Positions 8,614 through 17,296 of a DNA stretch of 64,000 nt are shown in pieces. The position numbers and the translations under genes were made by a program. The notes under the pieces are model-generated. The model ran no database searches, was not told where the DNA came from, and saw nothing but the letters and a program-made list of their open reading frames with translations. Where the stretch lies: assembly GCF_019733395.1 (NCBI RefSeq), contig NZ_JAIHOO010000001.1, positions 3,286,501 through 3,350,500 of the forward strand, in the 5' to 3' direction. This DNA is from Lysobacter sp. BMK333-48F3 (GTDB taxonomy: Bacteria > Pseudomonadota > Gammaproteobacteria > Xanthomonadales > Xanthomonadaceae). Position 1 is the stretch's first letter. Each line of letters opens with the position of its first letter.

Positions 8614-8934
8614 ATGCGCGGCAACATCGCCCAACTCATGCAACAGGCGCAGAAGATGCAGGAAAACGTGCAGCGCGCCCAGGAAGAACTGGCCAAGATC
8701 GAAGTCACCGGCAGCGCCGGCGGCGGCATGGTCAGCGTGACCCTGACCGGCCGCATGGACTGCCGCAAGGTCCGCATCGACCCGAGCGTGCTGTCCGACC
8801 AGGAAATGGTCGAGGACCTGATCGCCGCCGCCTTCAACGACGCGGTCAACAAGATCAACGCCGAGTCGCAGGCCAAGATGTCGGCCGCCACCGCCGGCAT
8901 GCCGATGCCGCCGGGCATGAAGCTGCCGTTCTGA
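8614..8934 (+). CDS. ybaB: YbaB/EbfC nucleoid-associated protein
   Basis: The 106-residue product has the family N-terminus ([20 protein letters not shown]), a long helix for the tweezer-like dimer, then the [20 protein letters not shown] strand region and a PxxMKLPF tail. YbaB dimers bind DNA and sit between dnaX and recR in many proteobacteria, as here. The start ATG at 8614 has an AGG-rich site about 10 bases upstream, 131 bp after dnaX. Confidence 0.95.
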   Translation: MRGNIAQLMQQAQKMQENVQRAQEELAKIEVTGSAGGGMVSVTLTGRMDCRKVRIDPSVLSDQEMVEDLIAAAFNDAVNKINAESQAKMSAATAGMPMPPGMKLPF

Positions 8935-8947
8935 GCGACGCGCGTCC

Positions 8948-9181
8948 ATGAACCTGCACATCGGCGCCACCGCCGCGATAGTCGCTGCCGGTCTGCTCGG
9001 GCTCGACGCCTACGCCACCTGGGCGATCTGGCGCGAGCCGGACCTGACCGGTGCGCAGAAGGGGCTGCAGTCGGCGCTGGTCTGGCTGCTGCCTTTGCTC
9101 GGCGCGATCGTCTGCCTCAACGTGGTGCGGGCGATGAACCGCGAGCCGGCTGCGCGCAGCGGCTTCACCATCAGCGAATGA
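8948..9181 (+). CDS. Small two-helix membrane protein
   Basis: The 77-residue product has two predicted membrane segments: about residues 5-25 ([20 protein letters not shown]) and about 40-58 ([19 protein letters not shown]). A short basic loop containing a DLTGAQKG turn lies between them. The two-helix hairpin with a WLLPLLGAI second helix resembles the PLDc_N type, but I cannot name a function. It sits 13 bp after ybaB and 16 bp before recR, so it is transcribed with them. Confidence 0.75.
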   Translation: MNLHIGATAAIVAAGLLGLDAYATWAIWREPDLTGAQKGLQSALVWLLPLLGAIVCLNVVRAMNREPAARSGFTISE

Positions 9182-9197
9182 GCGGACCTCGGCGCGC

Positions 9198-9791
9198 ATG
9201 AGCAGCAGCCTGCTCGAACAACTGATCGACGCGTTCCGGGTCCTGCCCGGGGTCGGGCAGAAGTCGGCCCAGCGCATGGCCTACCACGTGCTCGAACGCG
9301 AGCGCGCCGGCGGCCAGCGCCTGTCCCAGGCCCTGGCCGAGGCGATCGACAAGATCGGCCATTGCGTGCGCTGCCGCGACTTCAGCGAGAGCGAGGTCTG
9401 CCCGACCTGCGCCAGCGCCGCGCGTGACGCGCACCTGTTGTGCGCGGTGGAATCGCCGGCCGACCGGCTGGCGATCGAACAGGCCACCGGTTACCGCGGC
9501 CTGTACTTCATCCTGCAGGGCCGGCTGAGCCCGCTCGACGGCATCGGCCCGCGCGAACTCGGCCTGGACGCGCTGGCCGCGCGCCTGGCCGAAGGCGAGG
9601 TGCAGGAGCTGATCGTGGCCACCAACCCGACCGTCGAAGGCGAGGCCACCGCCCACTACCTGGCCCAACTCGCGCGCCAGCACGGCGTGCGCCCCAGCCG
9701 CCTCGCCCACGGCGTCCCGCTCGGCGGCGAGCTGGAGTACGTCGACCGCGGCACGCTGTCGCATGCGTTCGGCAGCCGGAGCGAGATGTAG
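9198..9791 (+). CDS. recR: Recombination mediator RecR
   Basis: The 197-residue product matches RecR in length and order. It has a helix-hairpin-helix at the N-terminus ([17 protein letters not shown]), a C4 zinc finger at about 56-71 (CVRCRDF ... CPTC), a Toprim domain with AVES and the [12 protein letters not shown] segment, and the C-terminal [15 protein letters not shown] block. With RecO and RecF it loads RecA on gapped DNA. It ends the dnaX-ybaB-recR operon; a heptad-repeat unit begins within 10 bases of its stop. Confidence 0.97.
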   Translation: MSSSLLEQLIDAFRVLPGVGQKSAQRMAYHVLERERAGGQRLSQALAEAIDKIGHCVRCRDFSESEVCPTCASAARDAHLLCAVESPADRLAIEQATGYRGLYFILQGRLSPLDGIGPRELGLDALAARLAEGEVQELIVATNPTVEGEATAHYLAQLARQHGVRPSRLAHGVPLGGELEYVDRGTLSHAFGSRSEM

Positions 9792-9798
9792 CTGGGGG

Positions 9799-9964
9799 CG
9801 GGGAATGGGGAATCGGGAATAGGGAATGGGGTGAGCAGGGCGCTGAGGGCGGGTTGGGTCCATCGTTCGCTGCGGATGAAAGGTTCGAACGGGAGCGGGG
9901 GCGAGGATTCGTCCGCCGCCGCGAGGTACGATTCCCCATTCCCCATTCCCCATTCCCCATTCCC
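9799..9964. repeat. Inverted heptad-array unit between recR and hinT
   Basis: The left arm (9799-9831) is a run of GGGAAT words spaced by 1-2 bases. The right arm (9931-9964) is a run of ATTCCCC words ending ATTCCCGGC. The arms are complementary around about 100 bp of unremarkable sequence, so the transcript could fold into a long hairpin with slipped registers. Sister units lie at 38475-38585, 39523-39687 and 43997-44125. The right arm ends 6 bases before the hinT start codon. Confidence 0.85.
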
Positions 9965-9970
9965 GGCCCC

Positions 9971-10324
9971 ATGACCGACTCGACCATCTTCGGCAAGATC
10001 ATCCGGCGCGAGCTGCCGGCCGACATCGTTTACGAAGACGCGGACCTGATCGCGTTCCGCGACATCGCCCCGCAGGCGCCGGTGCACGTGCTGTTCGTGC
10101 CGAAGACGCCGATCGCCACCCTCAACGATCTGCAGGCCGATCAGGCCGCGATCGTCGGCCGGCTGGCCCATGCCGCGGCGCAGTACGCGCAGCGCGAAGG
10201 CTTCGCCGAAGACGGCTACCGCATCGTCATGAACTGCAACGGCCACGGCGGCCAGACCGTGTTCCAGTTGCACCTGCACCTGCTCGCCGGCGACCAGCTC
10301 GGCCGCTTCGGCACCCCGCGCTGA
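9971..10324 (+). CDS. HIT-family nucleotide hydrolase (HinT type)
   Basis: The 117-residue product starts at the ATG at 9971. It has the HinT N-terminus (IFGKIIRRELPADIVYEDAD), the AFRDIAPQAPVHVLFVPK strand pair, and the C-terminal NCNGHGGQTVFQLHLHLLAG block. HinT proteins cleave purine nucleoside phosphoramidates through the central His of the HxHxH triad. Here the triad reads Q-L-H-L-H: the first His is Gln, while the catalytic middle His and the last His remain. Activity is therefore probable but possibly altered. No Shine-Dalgarno sequence is visible; the start codon directly follows the repeat arm. Confidence 0.9.
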   Translation: MTDSTIFGKIIRRELPADIVYEDADLIAFRDIAPQAPVHVLFVPKTPIATLNDLQADQAAIVGRLAHAAAQYAQREGFAEDGYRIVMNCNGHGGQTVFQLHLHLLAGDQLGRFGTPR

Positions 10325-10387
10325 AGCAGCGCCGCGCAGCGCGCGTTCGAACCGCTGCCGCCGCACCTCCCTTCGCCCCAAGCCTTT

Positions 10388-10414
10388 CCCCCTTTGAAAA
10401 AGGGGGGCAGGGGG
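10388..10414. repeat. CCCTTT-GAA-AAAGGG hairpin repeat
   Basis: CCCCCTTT and AAAGGGGGG pair across GAA, followed by GGGGGGATTTGC. A second copy in the opposite orientation lies at 49745-49857, with matching flank GCAAATCCCCCC. It may serve as a terminator after hinT. Confidence 0.6.
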
Positions 10415-10469
10415 GATTTGCCCTTGGCTCTTGCTTCGGCGCCCCCAAAAACCCCACCGGCAAAACCAA

Positions 10470-10493
10470 CGAAGGCGCCCAAGGGCGCCTTCG
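10470..10493 (-). terminator. Terminator of the moxR-slp operon
   Basis: CGAAGGCGCCC and GGGCGCCTTCG pair perfectly across AA. On the minus strand the stem is followed by GTTGGTTTTG, placing the T-rich side downstream of the slp stop at 10532. Confidence 0.7.
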
Positions 10494-10531
10494 TCGTCAC
10501 TGCCTCGCGCGACCGCGATCGCGCGCCGCGC

Positions 10532-11017
10532 TCACCACCAACCCCACCACGGCCACGGCGCCGGACGCTCGATCACGTCGACCCGTTCGCGCACCGGCCA
10601 CAGGTAGACCACGTCGGCGTCGAGCTGCGGGAAACGGTACTCGTAGCCGCCGATGCGCCGCGACTCGTAGCCGGCGATGCGGCCGGTGAAGGTGACTTCG
10701 CGGTTCTTCTCGAACAGCGCCGGGTCGTAGAACCCGGAGCGGCAGGCCAGGAAGCGGCCGCCGACGTCGTCGCTGGCCCAGTACGGCCGGCCCGAATCGC
10801 CGAGCCGGGTCGAGATCATCTCGAAGCAGGTGCGGTTGGCCTGCGGCTCGACATCGACGATCCGGCCGCCCCAGCGCACCACCGCGCCGGTGCTGTCGTT
10901 GGCCGCGGCGTCGGCCGGGGTGATGGGCGAGAACGCCCCCTGTAGCGGTTTGGGCTGGGTGGCGCAGGCGCCGAGCAGCGCGACACCGACAGCGATAACG
11001 GCAAGACGCAGCTTCAT
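10532..11017 (-). CDS. slp: Slp-family outer membrane lipoprotein
   Basis: The 161-residue product begins with a lipoprotein signal ending LLGAC (Cys18). The mature part has VVRWGGRIVDVEPQANRTCF and later EVTFTGRIAGYESRRIGGYEY and FPQLDADVVYLWP. These are the paired strands typical of the Slp/YeaY starvation lipoproteins. It probably sits in the outer membrane and stabilises the envelope in stationary phase, as known for Slp; the molecular role is not established. A Trp/Pro-rich tail ends the protein. The start overlaps the stop of the transglutaminase gene by ATGA, so it is the last gene of the moxR operon. Confidence 0.85.
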   Translation of the reverse strand: MKLRLAVIAVGVALLGACATQPKPLQGAFSPITPADAAANDSTGAVVRWGGRIVDVEPQANRTCFEMISTRLGDSGRPYWASDDVGGRFLACRSGFYDPALFEKNREVTFTGRIAGYESRRIGGYEYRFPQLDADVVYLWPVRERVDVIERPAPWPWWGWW

Positions 11018-13062
11018 CGTCGTTCTCCAGAAGGGCCGGGCCGGTGCGCGCGTAAGGCCCGGACCAGTTCGTTGCGCAGCGCTCGGGCCTCGCGCCGCCC
11101 GGGTTCAGTACCAGCGTAGCGCCAATCGCTGAAATGTTGGCTGAGCCGGAGCAAGCTTTCGCCCAATTCCGGTCGCGTCCGGCCGACCCGCTCGGCCCAG
11201 GCCAGGGCCGGCTCGTGCGGCTGGCGCTCCAGGCCCAGGCGCCGGTAGCGCCGGCCCAGGGCGCGCCAGGCCCGCACCACCGGGTCGCGCTCGCGTTCGC
11301 CGCGGCTGCTGAGCCAGACCATCCACAGCCCGGCGAGGCTGGCGAACAGCACGAACAGCAGTACCAGCTTCTGGTTGTCCAGGCGGTCGACGCCGAACGG
11401 CTGCAGCATGCGCTGCTGGCGGCTGGCGTCGAAGCCGAGCACGAAATCGTTCCAGCCGCGGCGCAGCCAGTCGCTGAGATTGAACAAGGGCGTGGCCGCG
11501 GCGATGCCGCCGAACAGGCCGCCGGTGCCGGGCCGGCGGTCGGCCAGGGTGTCGTAGATGCGCTCCGGCGCGACCGCCGCGGTCGGGTCGACCCGGATCC
11601 AGCCGCGCCCGCTCAGCCAGACCTCGGCCCAGGCGTGGGCGTCGGAACGGCGCACCAGCCAATAGTTGCCGACCGGGTTGTAGTAGCCGCCGGCGTAGCC
11701 GGTGACCACCCGCGCCGGGATCCCGGCGCCGCGCATCAGCACCACGAAGGCCGAGCTGAAATGCTCGCAATAGCCGGCCTTGTGATCGAACAGGAATTCG
11801 TCGACCGAGTGCCGGCCGAGCAGGGGCGTGGCCAGGGTATAGGCGAACTCGCCGCGGATCATCGCCATCGCCCGGCGCACGATCGCCGCGTCGTCGGCGC
11901 CGGCTTCGCTGCGCCAGCGCTGGGCCAGGGCCAGGGTGCGCGGGTTGTAGCCTTCGGGCAGTTCCAGGGCCATGCGCCGGATGGTTTCGCGCAGCTGCGG
12001 CTCGTAGCTGGCCGGCGGCGCCGAATGCAATTGCCAGCGGGTCAGGGTGCTCAGCGGGCGGCGCGTGTAGAGGTTGTGGTCCAGGGTCAGCCGCGCGCCC
12101 GCAGGCGCCGCGCGCGGCAGGTCCAGGGCGACGAAGTCGCGGGTGTCGGTCGGTTCGACCTCCAATTCGTAGTCCCAGCCGTTGCCGGCGGCGCGGATCG
12201 GCGCCGCCGGCAGGCCCTGGACCCAGCGCGAGCGGGTCCATTCGCGGCCGTCGAAATTCCACAGCACCGGCCCGCGCCAATACATCTGCGAGGTCGGCGG
12301 CGCGGCGCCGCGGAAGCGCGCGCGCAGGGTGACGGTCTCGTCGTTGAGCAACTCGACCATCTCGCCCGGGCTCATCCGGTCCGACAGGCCGGGCTTGGCC
12401 AGGGCGCGGTCGGGGATGCCCCACAGCGGCGAGCTCAGGCGCGGGAACAGCCAGAACACCGCCAGCGCCAGCGGCAGGCCGATCGCGATCAGGCGGCCGA
12501 TCGCCAGCAGACGCTGGCTCGGCGGCAGGGCCGGTTCCGCGGCGCGCGCCGGGTCGGGACGCGATTCGTATTCGGCCAGGCGCTGCAGCGTCGCCAGCGC
12601 CAGCATCGCCGCGGCCAGGCCCAACGCCAGCGACCACGGACCCTGGTCGAGCAGGAAGGTCGCGAACGGGCCGAACAGGGCGAAGCCGATCAGGCTGCGC
12701 GCGTCGCGCAGGGTGTAGGTCTCCGACGGCTTGAGCGCGAACATCGCCGCGAGCAGGGCGCAGCCGGTGTCGCGGCCGAGCGAAAACCCGGCCAGCACCA
12801 TGACCGCGCCGACCAGACCCAGCACCATCAGCAGGCGCAGCGTGCTCGGCAGCGGGCGGCGCCAGGACAACAGACCGATGCCGACGCCGACCGCGGCGAT
12901 CAGCCCGGCGATGCTCGGCGGCAATTGCAGCAGCAAGGGCAGCAGGCAACTGGCGCCGGCCAGCAGGGTGGCGCGCCGCGCCGACGGCGGCAGGCCTTCG
13001 GCCGGCGCGGCGTCGACGGCGCGCCGGGCGGACGCGGCGAAGGGCAGGCGCAGCTCAGCCAT
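11014..13062 (-). CDS. Membrane transglutaminase-like protein, TgpA/DUF3488 type
   Basis: The 682-residue product has about five membrane helices in residues 25-200, a large periplasmic region and one more helix near 560. The transglutaminase core is visible: Cys in GYCEHFSSAF, His in SDAHAWAEVW and Asp in IRVDPTAA form the usual triad. A DUF4129-like segment follows the last helix. TgpA in Pseudomonas aeruginosa is essential and acts in the periplasm; the substrate is unsettled. It overlaps the DUF58 gene by 8 bases and slp by 4, fitting the widespread moxR-DUF58-tgpA operon. Confidence 0.92.
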   Translation of the reverse strand: MAELRLPFAASARRAVDAAPAEGLPPSARRATLLAGASCLLPLLLQLPPSIAGLIAAVGVGIGLLSWRRPLPSTLRLLMVLGLVGAVMVLAGFSLGRDTGCALLAAMFALKPSETYTLRDARSLIGFALFGPFATFLLDQGPWSLALGLAAAMLALATLQRLAEYESRPDPARAAEPALPPSQRLLAIGRLIAIGLPLALAVFWLFPRLSSPLWGIPDRALAKPGLSDRMSPGEMVELLNDETVTLRARFRGAAPPTSQMYWRGPVLWNFDGREWTRSRWVQGLPAAPIRAAGNGWDYELEVEPTDTRDFVALDLPRAAPAGARLTLDHNLYTRRPLSTLTRWQLHSAPPASYEPQLRETIRRMALELPEGYNPRTLALAQRWRSEAGADDAAIVRRAMAMIRGEFAYTLATPLLGRHSVDEFLFDHKAGYCEHFSSAFVVLMRGAGIPARVVTGYAGGYYNPVGNYWLVRRSDAHAWAEVWLSGRGWIRVDPTAAVAPERIYDTLADRRPGTGGLFGGIAAATPLFNLSDWLRRGWNDFVLGFDASRQQRMLQPFGVDRLDNQKLVLLFVLFASLAGLWMVWLSSRGERERDPVVRAWRALGRRYRRLGLERQPHEPALAWAERVGRTRPELGESLLRLSQHFSDWRYAGTEPGRREARALRNELVRALRAHRPGPSGERR

Positions 13063-14053
13063 GCGGCATCAGCGCCAGGGCGCGCAGGCAGGCATGGCGA
13101 TGCGCCGAGCCGCTGCCCGGGCCCAGCGAGGGTTGGTGGGGCAGGCTCAGCCGGTAGCGGCACCCGTCGCGTTCGGCCTCGTCGACCCAGCGCGCCAGGC
13201 GCGATATGCGCGCTTCCTGGTCGAGCCCGGTCAGGCGCTGCCATTCCAGTTCGACGTCGGCGCCGAGCGGTTGTTCGTATTCGCGCACCAGCAGGATGTC
13301 GCGCCGCGCCGAATGCTTCCAGGAGATGGTCCGGCGGGCGTCGCCGGGACGGTAGGCGCGCAGATGGTGGACATCCTCGCCGGCCGGGTGCAGCCGGGTC
13401 ACGGCCTGGTCGCCGCCGCCGGTCGGCAGCGGCGGACCGTGCGGTTCCGGCGCCGGGTAGACCAGCAGCGGCGCCTGCGGCCAGACCAGGGCCCAGGCCC
13501 GCGCCAGGCCCAGCGGCCGGGTGGTCCACACCCGCAGCCGCGGCAGTTCGAGCCAGCCGCGCCGTTCGGTGAGCACGCGCAGCGCCGCTTCGCCGGCGCC
13601 CTGGTCCAGGTCGAGCGCGGCGACCCCGGCGCCGAGCGCGCCTTCGTCGTCCACGCGCAATCCGCGCCGGGCGCGATCGGGCTTGGCCCGCGCATGCACC
13701 CGCACCGTCATCGGCTGGCCGGCCGGCACCGGTTCGGCGTCGATCGCGACGATGCTCAGCCCCGACAACTGCAACTGCGCGGCGATCAGGCTGGCCAGGC
13801 CGGCGCCGGCCAGCAGCAGCGCCAGCAGCAGCGCCGGGTTGTTGTTGTAGTTCAGCGCGCCCAGCAGCATGGTCGCCAGCAAGGCGCCGTAGAACGCACC
13901 GAAACCGGTCGGCAGCACGTAGATGCGGCGGCGGTCGAACCGAGCCGGCAAGGCTTCGCGGCGGCGCGGCCGGGTCAGCGCCAGCAGGCGCCGGCGCCAT
14001 TGGCTCAGGCGCGGCTGCGGCGATGGCGCGGCGGTCGTTGCGGCCTGGGCCAT
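13055..14053 (-). CDS. DUF58 protein
   Basis: The 332-residue product starts at the ATG at 14053; a TTG at 14068 is possible but less likely. Two membrane helices lie near residues 50-90. After a beta-sandwich region comes the DUF58 signature: DVHHLRAYRPGDARRTISWKHSA, then LLVREYEQP. This is a partial von Willebrand A-like fold. Such proteins partner MoxR ATPases in assembling or activating envelope complexes. The position between moxR and the transglutaminase gene supports that. The stop overlaps the next start by 8 bases. Confidence 0.9.
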   Translation of the reverse strand: MAQAATTAAPSPQPRLSQWRRRLLALTRPRRREALPARFDRRRIYVLPTGFGAFYGALLATMLLGALNYNNNPALLLALLLAGAGLASLIAAQLQLSGLSIVAIDAEPVPAGQPMTVRVHARAKPDRARRGLRVDDEGALGAGVAALDLDQGAGEAALRVLTERRGWLELPRLRVWTTRPLGLARAWALVWPQAPLLVYPAPEPHGPPLPTGGGDQAVTRLHPAGEDVHHLRAYRPGDARRTISWKHSARRDILLVREYEQPLGADVELEWQRLTGLDQEARISRLARWVDEAERDGCRYRLSLPHQPSLGPGSGSAHRHACLRALALMPHG

Positions 14054-14064
14054 GCGCGACCGGT

Positions 14065-15033
14065 TCAATCCACCGCCACGGCGAACAGGATCGACTTGGC
14101 CACGTCGGGGCCGGCATCGGCCTCGGCCACCAGACGGTGCGAGGCGACCGCGGCGAACAGCGCCTGCACGTCCTCGGGCACCACGTGCGAACGGCCGAGC
14201 AGCAGCGCGTAGGCGCGCGCGGCGCGCAACAGGGCCAGGCCGGCGCGCGGCGACAGGCCGACCCGCACGCCCGGGTGCTTGCGGCTGCGCGCGAGCAGCG
14301 CCTGCACGTAGCCGATCAGGCTGTCGCTGGCGTAGACCGCGTCGACCGCGCGGCGGATCGCCAGCACGTCTTCGGCGCTCAGCAGCGGCCGGGTCTGGGC
14401 GATCAGGTTGCGCCGGTCGGCGCCGGCCAGCAGGTCGCGCTCGGCGGCTTCGTCCGGATAGCCCAGGTGCAGGCGCAACAGGAAACGGTCGAGTTGCGAG
14501 TCCGGCAGCGGATAGGTGCCAGACAGGTCGACCGGGTTCTGGGTGGCGATGACGAAGAACGGATCGGGCAGGGCGTGGGTGCGCCCGTCGACGGTGACCT
14601 GGTGTTCGGCCATCGCTTCCAGCAATGCGCTCTGGGTGCGCGGCGGCGCGCGGTTGATCTCGTCGGCGAGCAGCACCTGGGTGAACACCGGCCCGGGATG
14701 GAACTGGAACTGGCGCGACTGCGGATCGAACACCGACACGCCGACCACGTCGGCCGGCAGCAGGTCGGAAGTGAACTGCACGCGCTGGAACTCCAGCCCC
14801 AGGGTCGCCGCCAGCGCATGCGCGAGCGTGGTCTTGCCCAGGCCGGGCAGGTCTTCGATCAGCAGGTGGCCGTCGGACAGCAGCGCGACGAAGGCCAGCC
14901 GCACCGCCTGCGCCTTGCCCAGCACCAGCGAGTTGACCTGGGCCTGCGCCTGCTCCAGGGCGCTGCGCAGGGCGTCGGGTAGGATGGTCTCGCGCTGCGC
15001 CGGATTCGCCGCCGTGGTCTTGCCTGCCGTCAT
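14065..15033 (-). CDS. MoxR-family AAA+ ATPase
   Basis: The 322-residue product starts at the ATG at 15033; the longer frame adds a low-complexity Arg/Ala leader with no family match. It contains Walker A in LPGLGKTTLAHAL, Walker B in LLADEINRAPP, sensor 1 in ATQNPVDLSGTYPLP, the Arg-finger region QLDRFLLRL, and the C-terminal lid with VGLSPRAGLALLRAARAYA. MoxR proteins remodel partner proteins that have VWA or DUF58 domains. It is the first gene of a four-gene minus-strand operon and is divergent from the glycosyltransferase gene. Confidence 0.93.
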   Translation of the reverse strand: MTAGKTTAANPAQRETILPDALRSALEQAQAQVNSLVLGKAQAVRLAFVALLSDGHLLIEDLPGLGKTTLAHALAATLGLEFQRVQFTSDLLPADVVGVSVFDPQSRQFQFHPGPVFTQVLLADEINRAPPRTQSALLEAMAEHQVTVDGRTHALPDPFFVIATQNPVDLSGTYPLPDSQLDRFLLRLHLGYPDEAAERDLLAGADRRNLIAQTRPLLSAEDVLAIRRAVDAVYASDSLIGYVQALLARSRKHPGVRVGLSPRAGLALLRAARAYALLLGRSHVVPEDVQALFAAVASHRLVAEADAGPDVAKSILFAVAVD

Positions 15034-15404
15034 CGTGCTGGGTTCCTGTGTCGGTATCGTCGTCGCTGCGATGCCGCGTCGCGCCGTCGTCGGAGCATCA
15101 TCGCGCGCGGTCGCGATCGGTGCAGCCGCCGGTTGGGTGCGTGCGGATGTTCTGGGACGGGCATCAACAAAAATCGGATGTCGATAAAACCAGCGTTCGC
15201 CGTGCCGGCGTTCGCGTGCGGATCTCGCCTGCGGCCCGGCCGTGCGGGCTTCGCCGCAGGCGTTCGGTCGAGCGGCCCGGTCGTGCGGATTTGCCGAGTC
15301 TGGCGCGCCCGCGACGATCGCCCGAACGGCGGCGTGCGAGGATTCGTGCGCGCCGATGCGCGGCAGGTCCAACCCCATTCGAAGTGTAGCGAGGTCGAGC
15401 GTCG
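15034..15404. other. 371-bp divergent intergenic region
   Basis: It separates moxR (minus) from the glycosyltransferase gene (plus) and must carry both promoters. An A-rich spot near 15168-15190 is the only low-GC segment. I see no repeat, RNA gene or convincing reading frame. Confidence 0.5.
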
Positions 15405-17261
15405 ATGCGGCAACCCAAGCAGGACACAGGCGATGCCGCGCGCGCGTTCTGGGCGCTGTGGAGCGTGTTGCTGGCGTTGAAGGCGGCGGTGGCCGCGCGC
15501 CTGCCCTTGTTCGTCGACGAAGCCTTCTACTGGCAGGAGGGCCAGCATCCGGCCGCGGCCTATTCGGACCTGCCCGGGCTGACCGCCTGGCTGACCCGGC
15601 TCGGGGTCGAACTCGGCGGCGCCCAGGCCTGGGCCTTGCGCCTGCCGTTCCTGGCGGTCGCCGCGCTGGTGCCGCTGTTGCTGGTGCGGATGACCGCGCG
15701 CGAGTTCGGCGCCCGCGCCGGCTGGGTCGCCGGCTGTTTCGGCCTGCTGCTGCCGTTGGCGGGCACGCTCGGCCTGCTCGCCTTGCCGGACGCGATGATG
15801 GCGCTGGCGACGCTGCTGTGCCTGGACGCCGGCGCGCGGCTGTTGCGCGAGGTCGATGCGCGCGCGGCGGTGGAACTCGCCGCCGGGCTCGCCCTCGGCG
15901 CGCTCAGCCACTATCGCTTCATCGCCGTGATCGCGGTCGGCGGCGCGGTGCTGCTGTTGCTGCCGGAAGGGCGGCGCGCCCTGCGCGACGTGCGCGTGCT
16001 GATCGCCGCGGCGATCGGCGCTTCGGCCTGGGCGCCGCTGGTGGCCTGGAACATGGACAACGCCGACGCCGGGTTGCGCTTCCAACTGGTCGACCGGCAT
16101 CCCTGGGCGTTTCACGCCGACGGCCTGTGGTTCGTCGCCATTCAGGCCTTGCTGGTCACTCCGCCGCTGCTGGCGGCCCTGGTCCTGGCCGCCTGGCGCG
16201 GCGCCCGCGCGGCGACGCCGGCGGCGCGCTACTTCGCCCTGTCCGGGGCGCTGATCGTGCTGGGCTTCTTCGCCCTCGGTTTTTTCGCCGATACCGAACG
16301 GGTCAGCTTCCACTGGCCGTTGCCGGGCTATCTGGCCCTGCTGCCGTTGTTGCCGGGCGTGCTCGCGGCCTGGCCGCGCTGGGCGCGCGGCCTCACCGCG
16401 GCGCTCGCCGGCGCGGCGGTGCTGGCGGTGCTGGGCTATTACGTCGCGGTATCGGTGCCGGCGCTGCGCGCGCGCAGCGCCGGCGAGAAGTGGTACCCGT
16501 CCAACTTCGCCGGCTGGAACGAACTGGCCGCGCAGGTCGAACGCCGCTTGCGCGAGTCGCCGCCGAACACGCGGGTGCTGGCCGACAACTTCAAGATCGG
16601 CGCCGAACTCGGCTTCGCCCTGGGCGATGCGCGGATCGAAGTGCTGGATCATCCGATCAACCACAAGCACGGCCGCGCGCCGCAGTTGCGCCTGTGGGGG
16701 CTGGAGCGCGATCGCCGCATCGATGTCGCCGGCGAGCCGGCCTTGCTGGTGGTCGGTGCGACCGAGGTCGACTACAAGCACCTGCTGCAGCGTTACCACG
16801 ACCTGTGCGCGATGCTCGGGCCGTTGCCGGCGCCGCAGGCGCTCAACGTCGATCACGGCCGGCAGCGTTTCCTGCTGTTCGCGCTCGACGGCCGGCCGCG
16901 TCAGGGCGCATGCACGACGCCGGCGATGGCCTGGGTCGACGCGCCGGCGGCCGGCGCGCGGGTCGGGCGCGAGTTCGAGGTCGCCGGCTGGGCGTTCAAG
17001 GACGGCGTCGGCCTGGCCCGGGTCGAGATCCTGCTCGATGGGCGGCCGCTGGCGCCGGCGCAGTACGGGCGCGAGTTGCCGGGCGTGCGCGAGTTCTGGC
17101 GGATCAGCAACGATCCCCAGCATCCGCGGATCGGCTTCGTTGCGCGCGTGCGGCTGGACGCGCAGGCGCCGGGACGGCATTGGCTGGGGCTGCGCCTGCA
17201 CGGCCGCGACGGCAGCGTCGAGGATTGGGCCGAACAGCCGATCGAACTGGCGCCGCGCTGA
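15405..17261 (+). CDS. GT-C glycosyltransferase of the ArnT/PMT type
   Basis: The 618-residue product has about nine to ten membrane helices in residues 15-360 and a soluble C-terminal part. In the first periplasmic loop, LFVDEAFYWQEGQHPAAAY carries the DE motif where GT-C enzymes bind the metal or polyprenyl-phosphate sugar, and YSDLPGLTAW resembles the PMT_2 block. It likely transfers a sugar from a polyprenyl-phosphate donor to a lipid or protein outside the inner membrane. The last 150 residues form a beta-rich domain with a WAFKDGVGLARVEILLDG strand set that could bind glycan. The acceptor is unknown. It stands alone and converges with maf. Confidence 0.8.
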   Translation: MRQPKQDTGDAARAFWALWSVLLALKAAVAARLPLFVDEAFYWQEGQHPAAAYSDLPGLTAWLTRLGVELGGAQAWALRLPFLAVAALVPLLLVRMTAREFGARAGWVAGCFGLLLPLAGTLGLLALPDAMMALATLLCLDAGARLLREVDARAAVELAAGLALGALSHYRFIAVIAVGGAVLLLLPEGRRALRDVRVLIAAAIGASAWAPLVAWNMDNADAGLRFQLVDRHPWAFHADGLWFVAIQALLVTPPLLAALVLAAWRGARAATPAARYFALSGALIVLGFFALGFFADTERVSFHWPLPGYLALLPLLPGVLAAWPRWARGLTAALAGAAVLAVLGYYVAVSVPALRARSAGEKWYPSNFAGWNELAAQVERRLRESPPNTRVLADNFKIGAELGFALGDARIEVLDHPINHKHGRAPQLRLWGLERDRRIDVAGEPALLVVGATEVDYKHLLQRYHDLCAMLGPLPAPQALNVDHGRQRFLLFALDGRPRQGACTTPAMAWVDAPAAGARVGREFEVAGWAFKDGVGLARVEILLDGRPLAPAQYGRELPGVREFWRISNDPQHPRIGFVARVRLDAQAPGRHWLGLRLHGRDGSVEDWAEQPIELAPR

Positions 17262-17296
17262 GCGCGGACGCATCCGCTCGCTCCGGCGCGGCAGGC

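Noticed and set aside
15164..15427. Possible tRNA-like or coding signal (minus strand frame ending in GEIRTRTP)
   Set aside because: The peptide resembles translated tRNA shadows, but no cloverleaf or T-loop consensus can be formed here.
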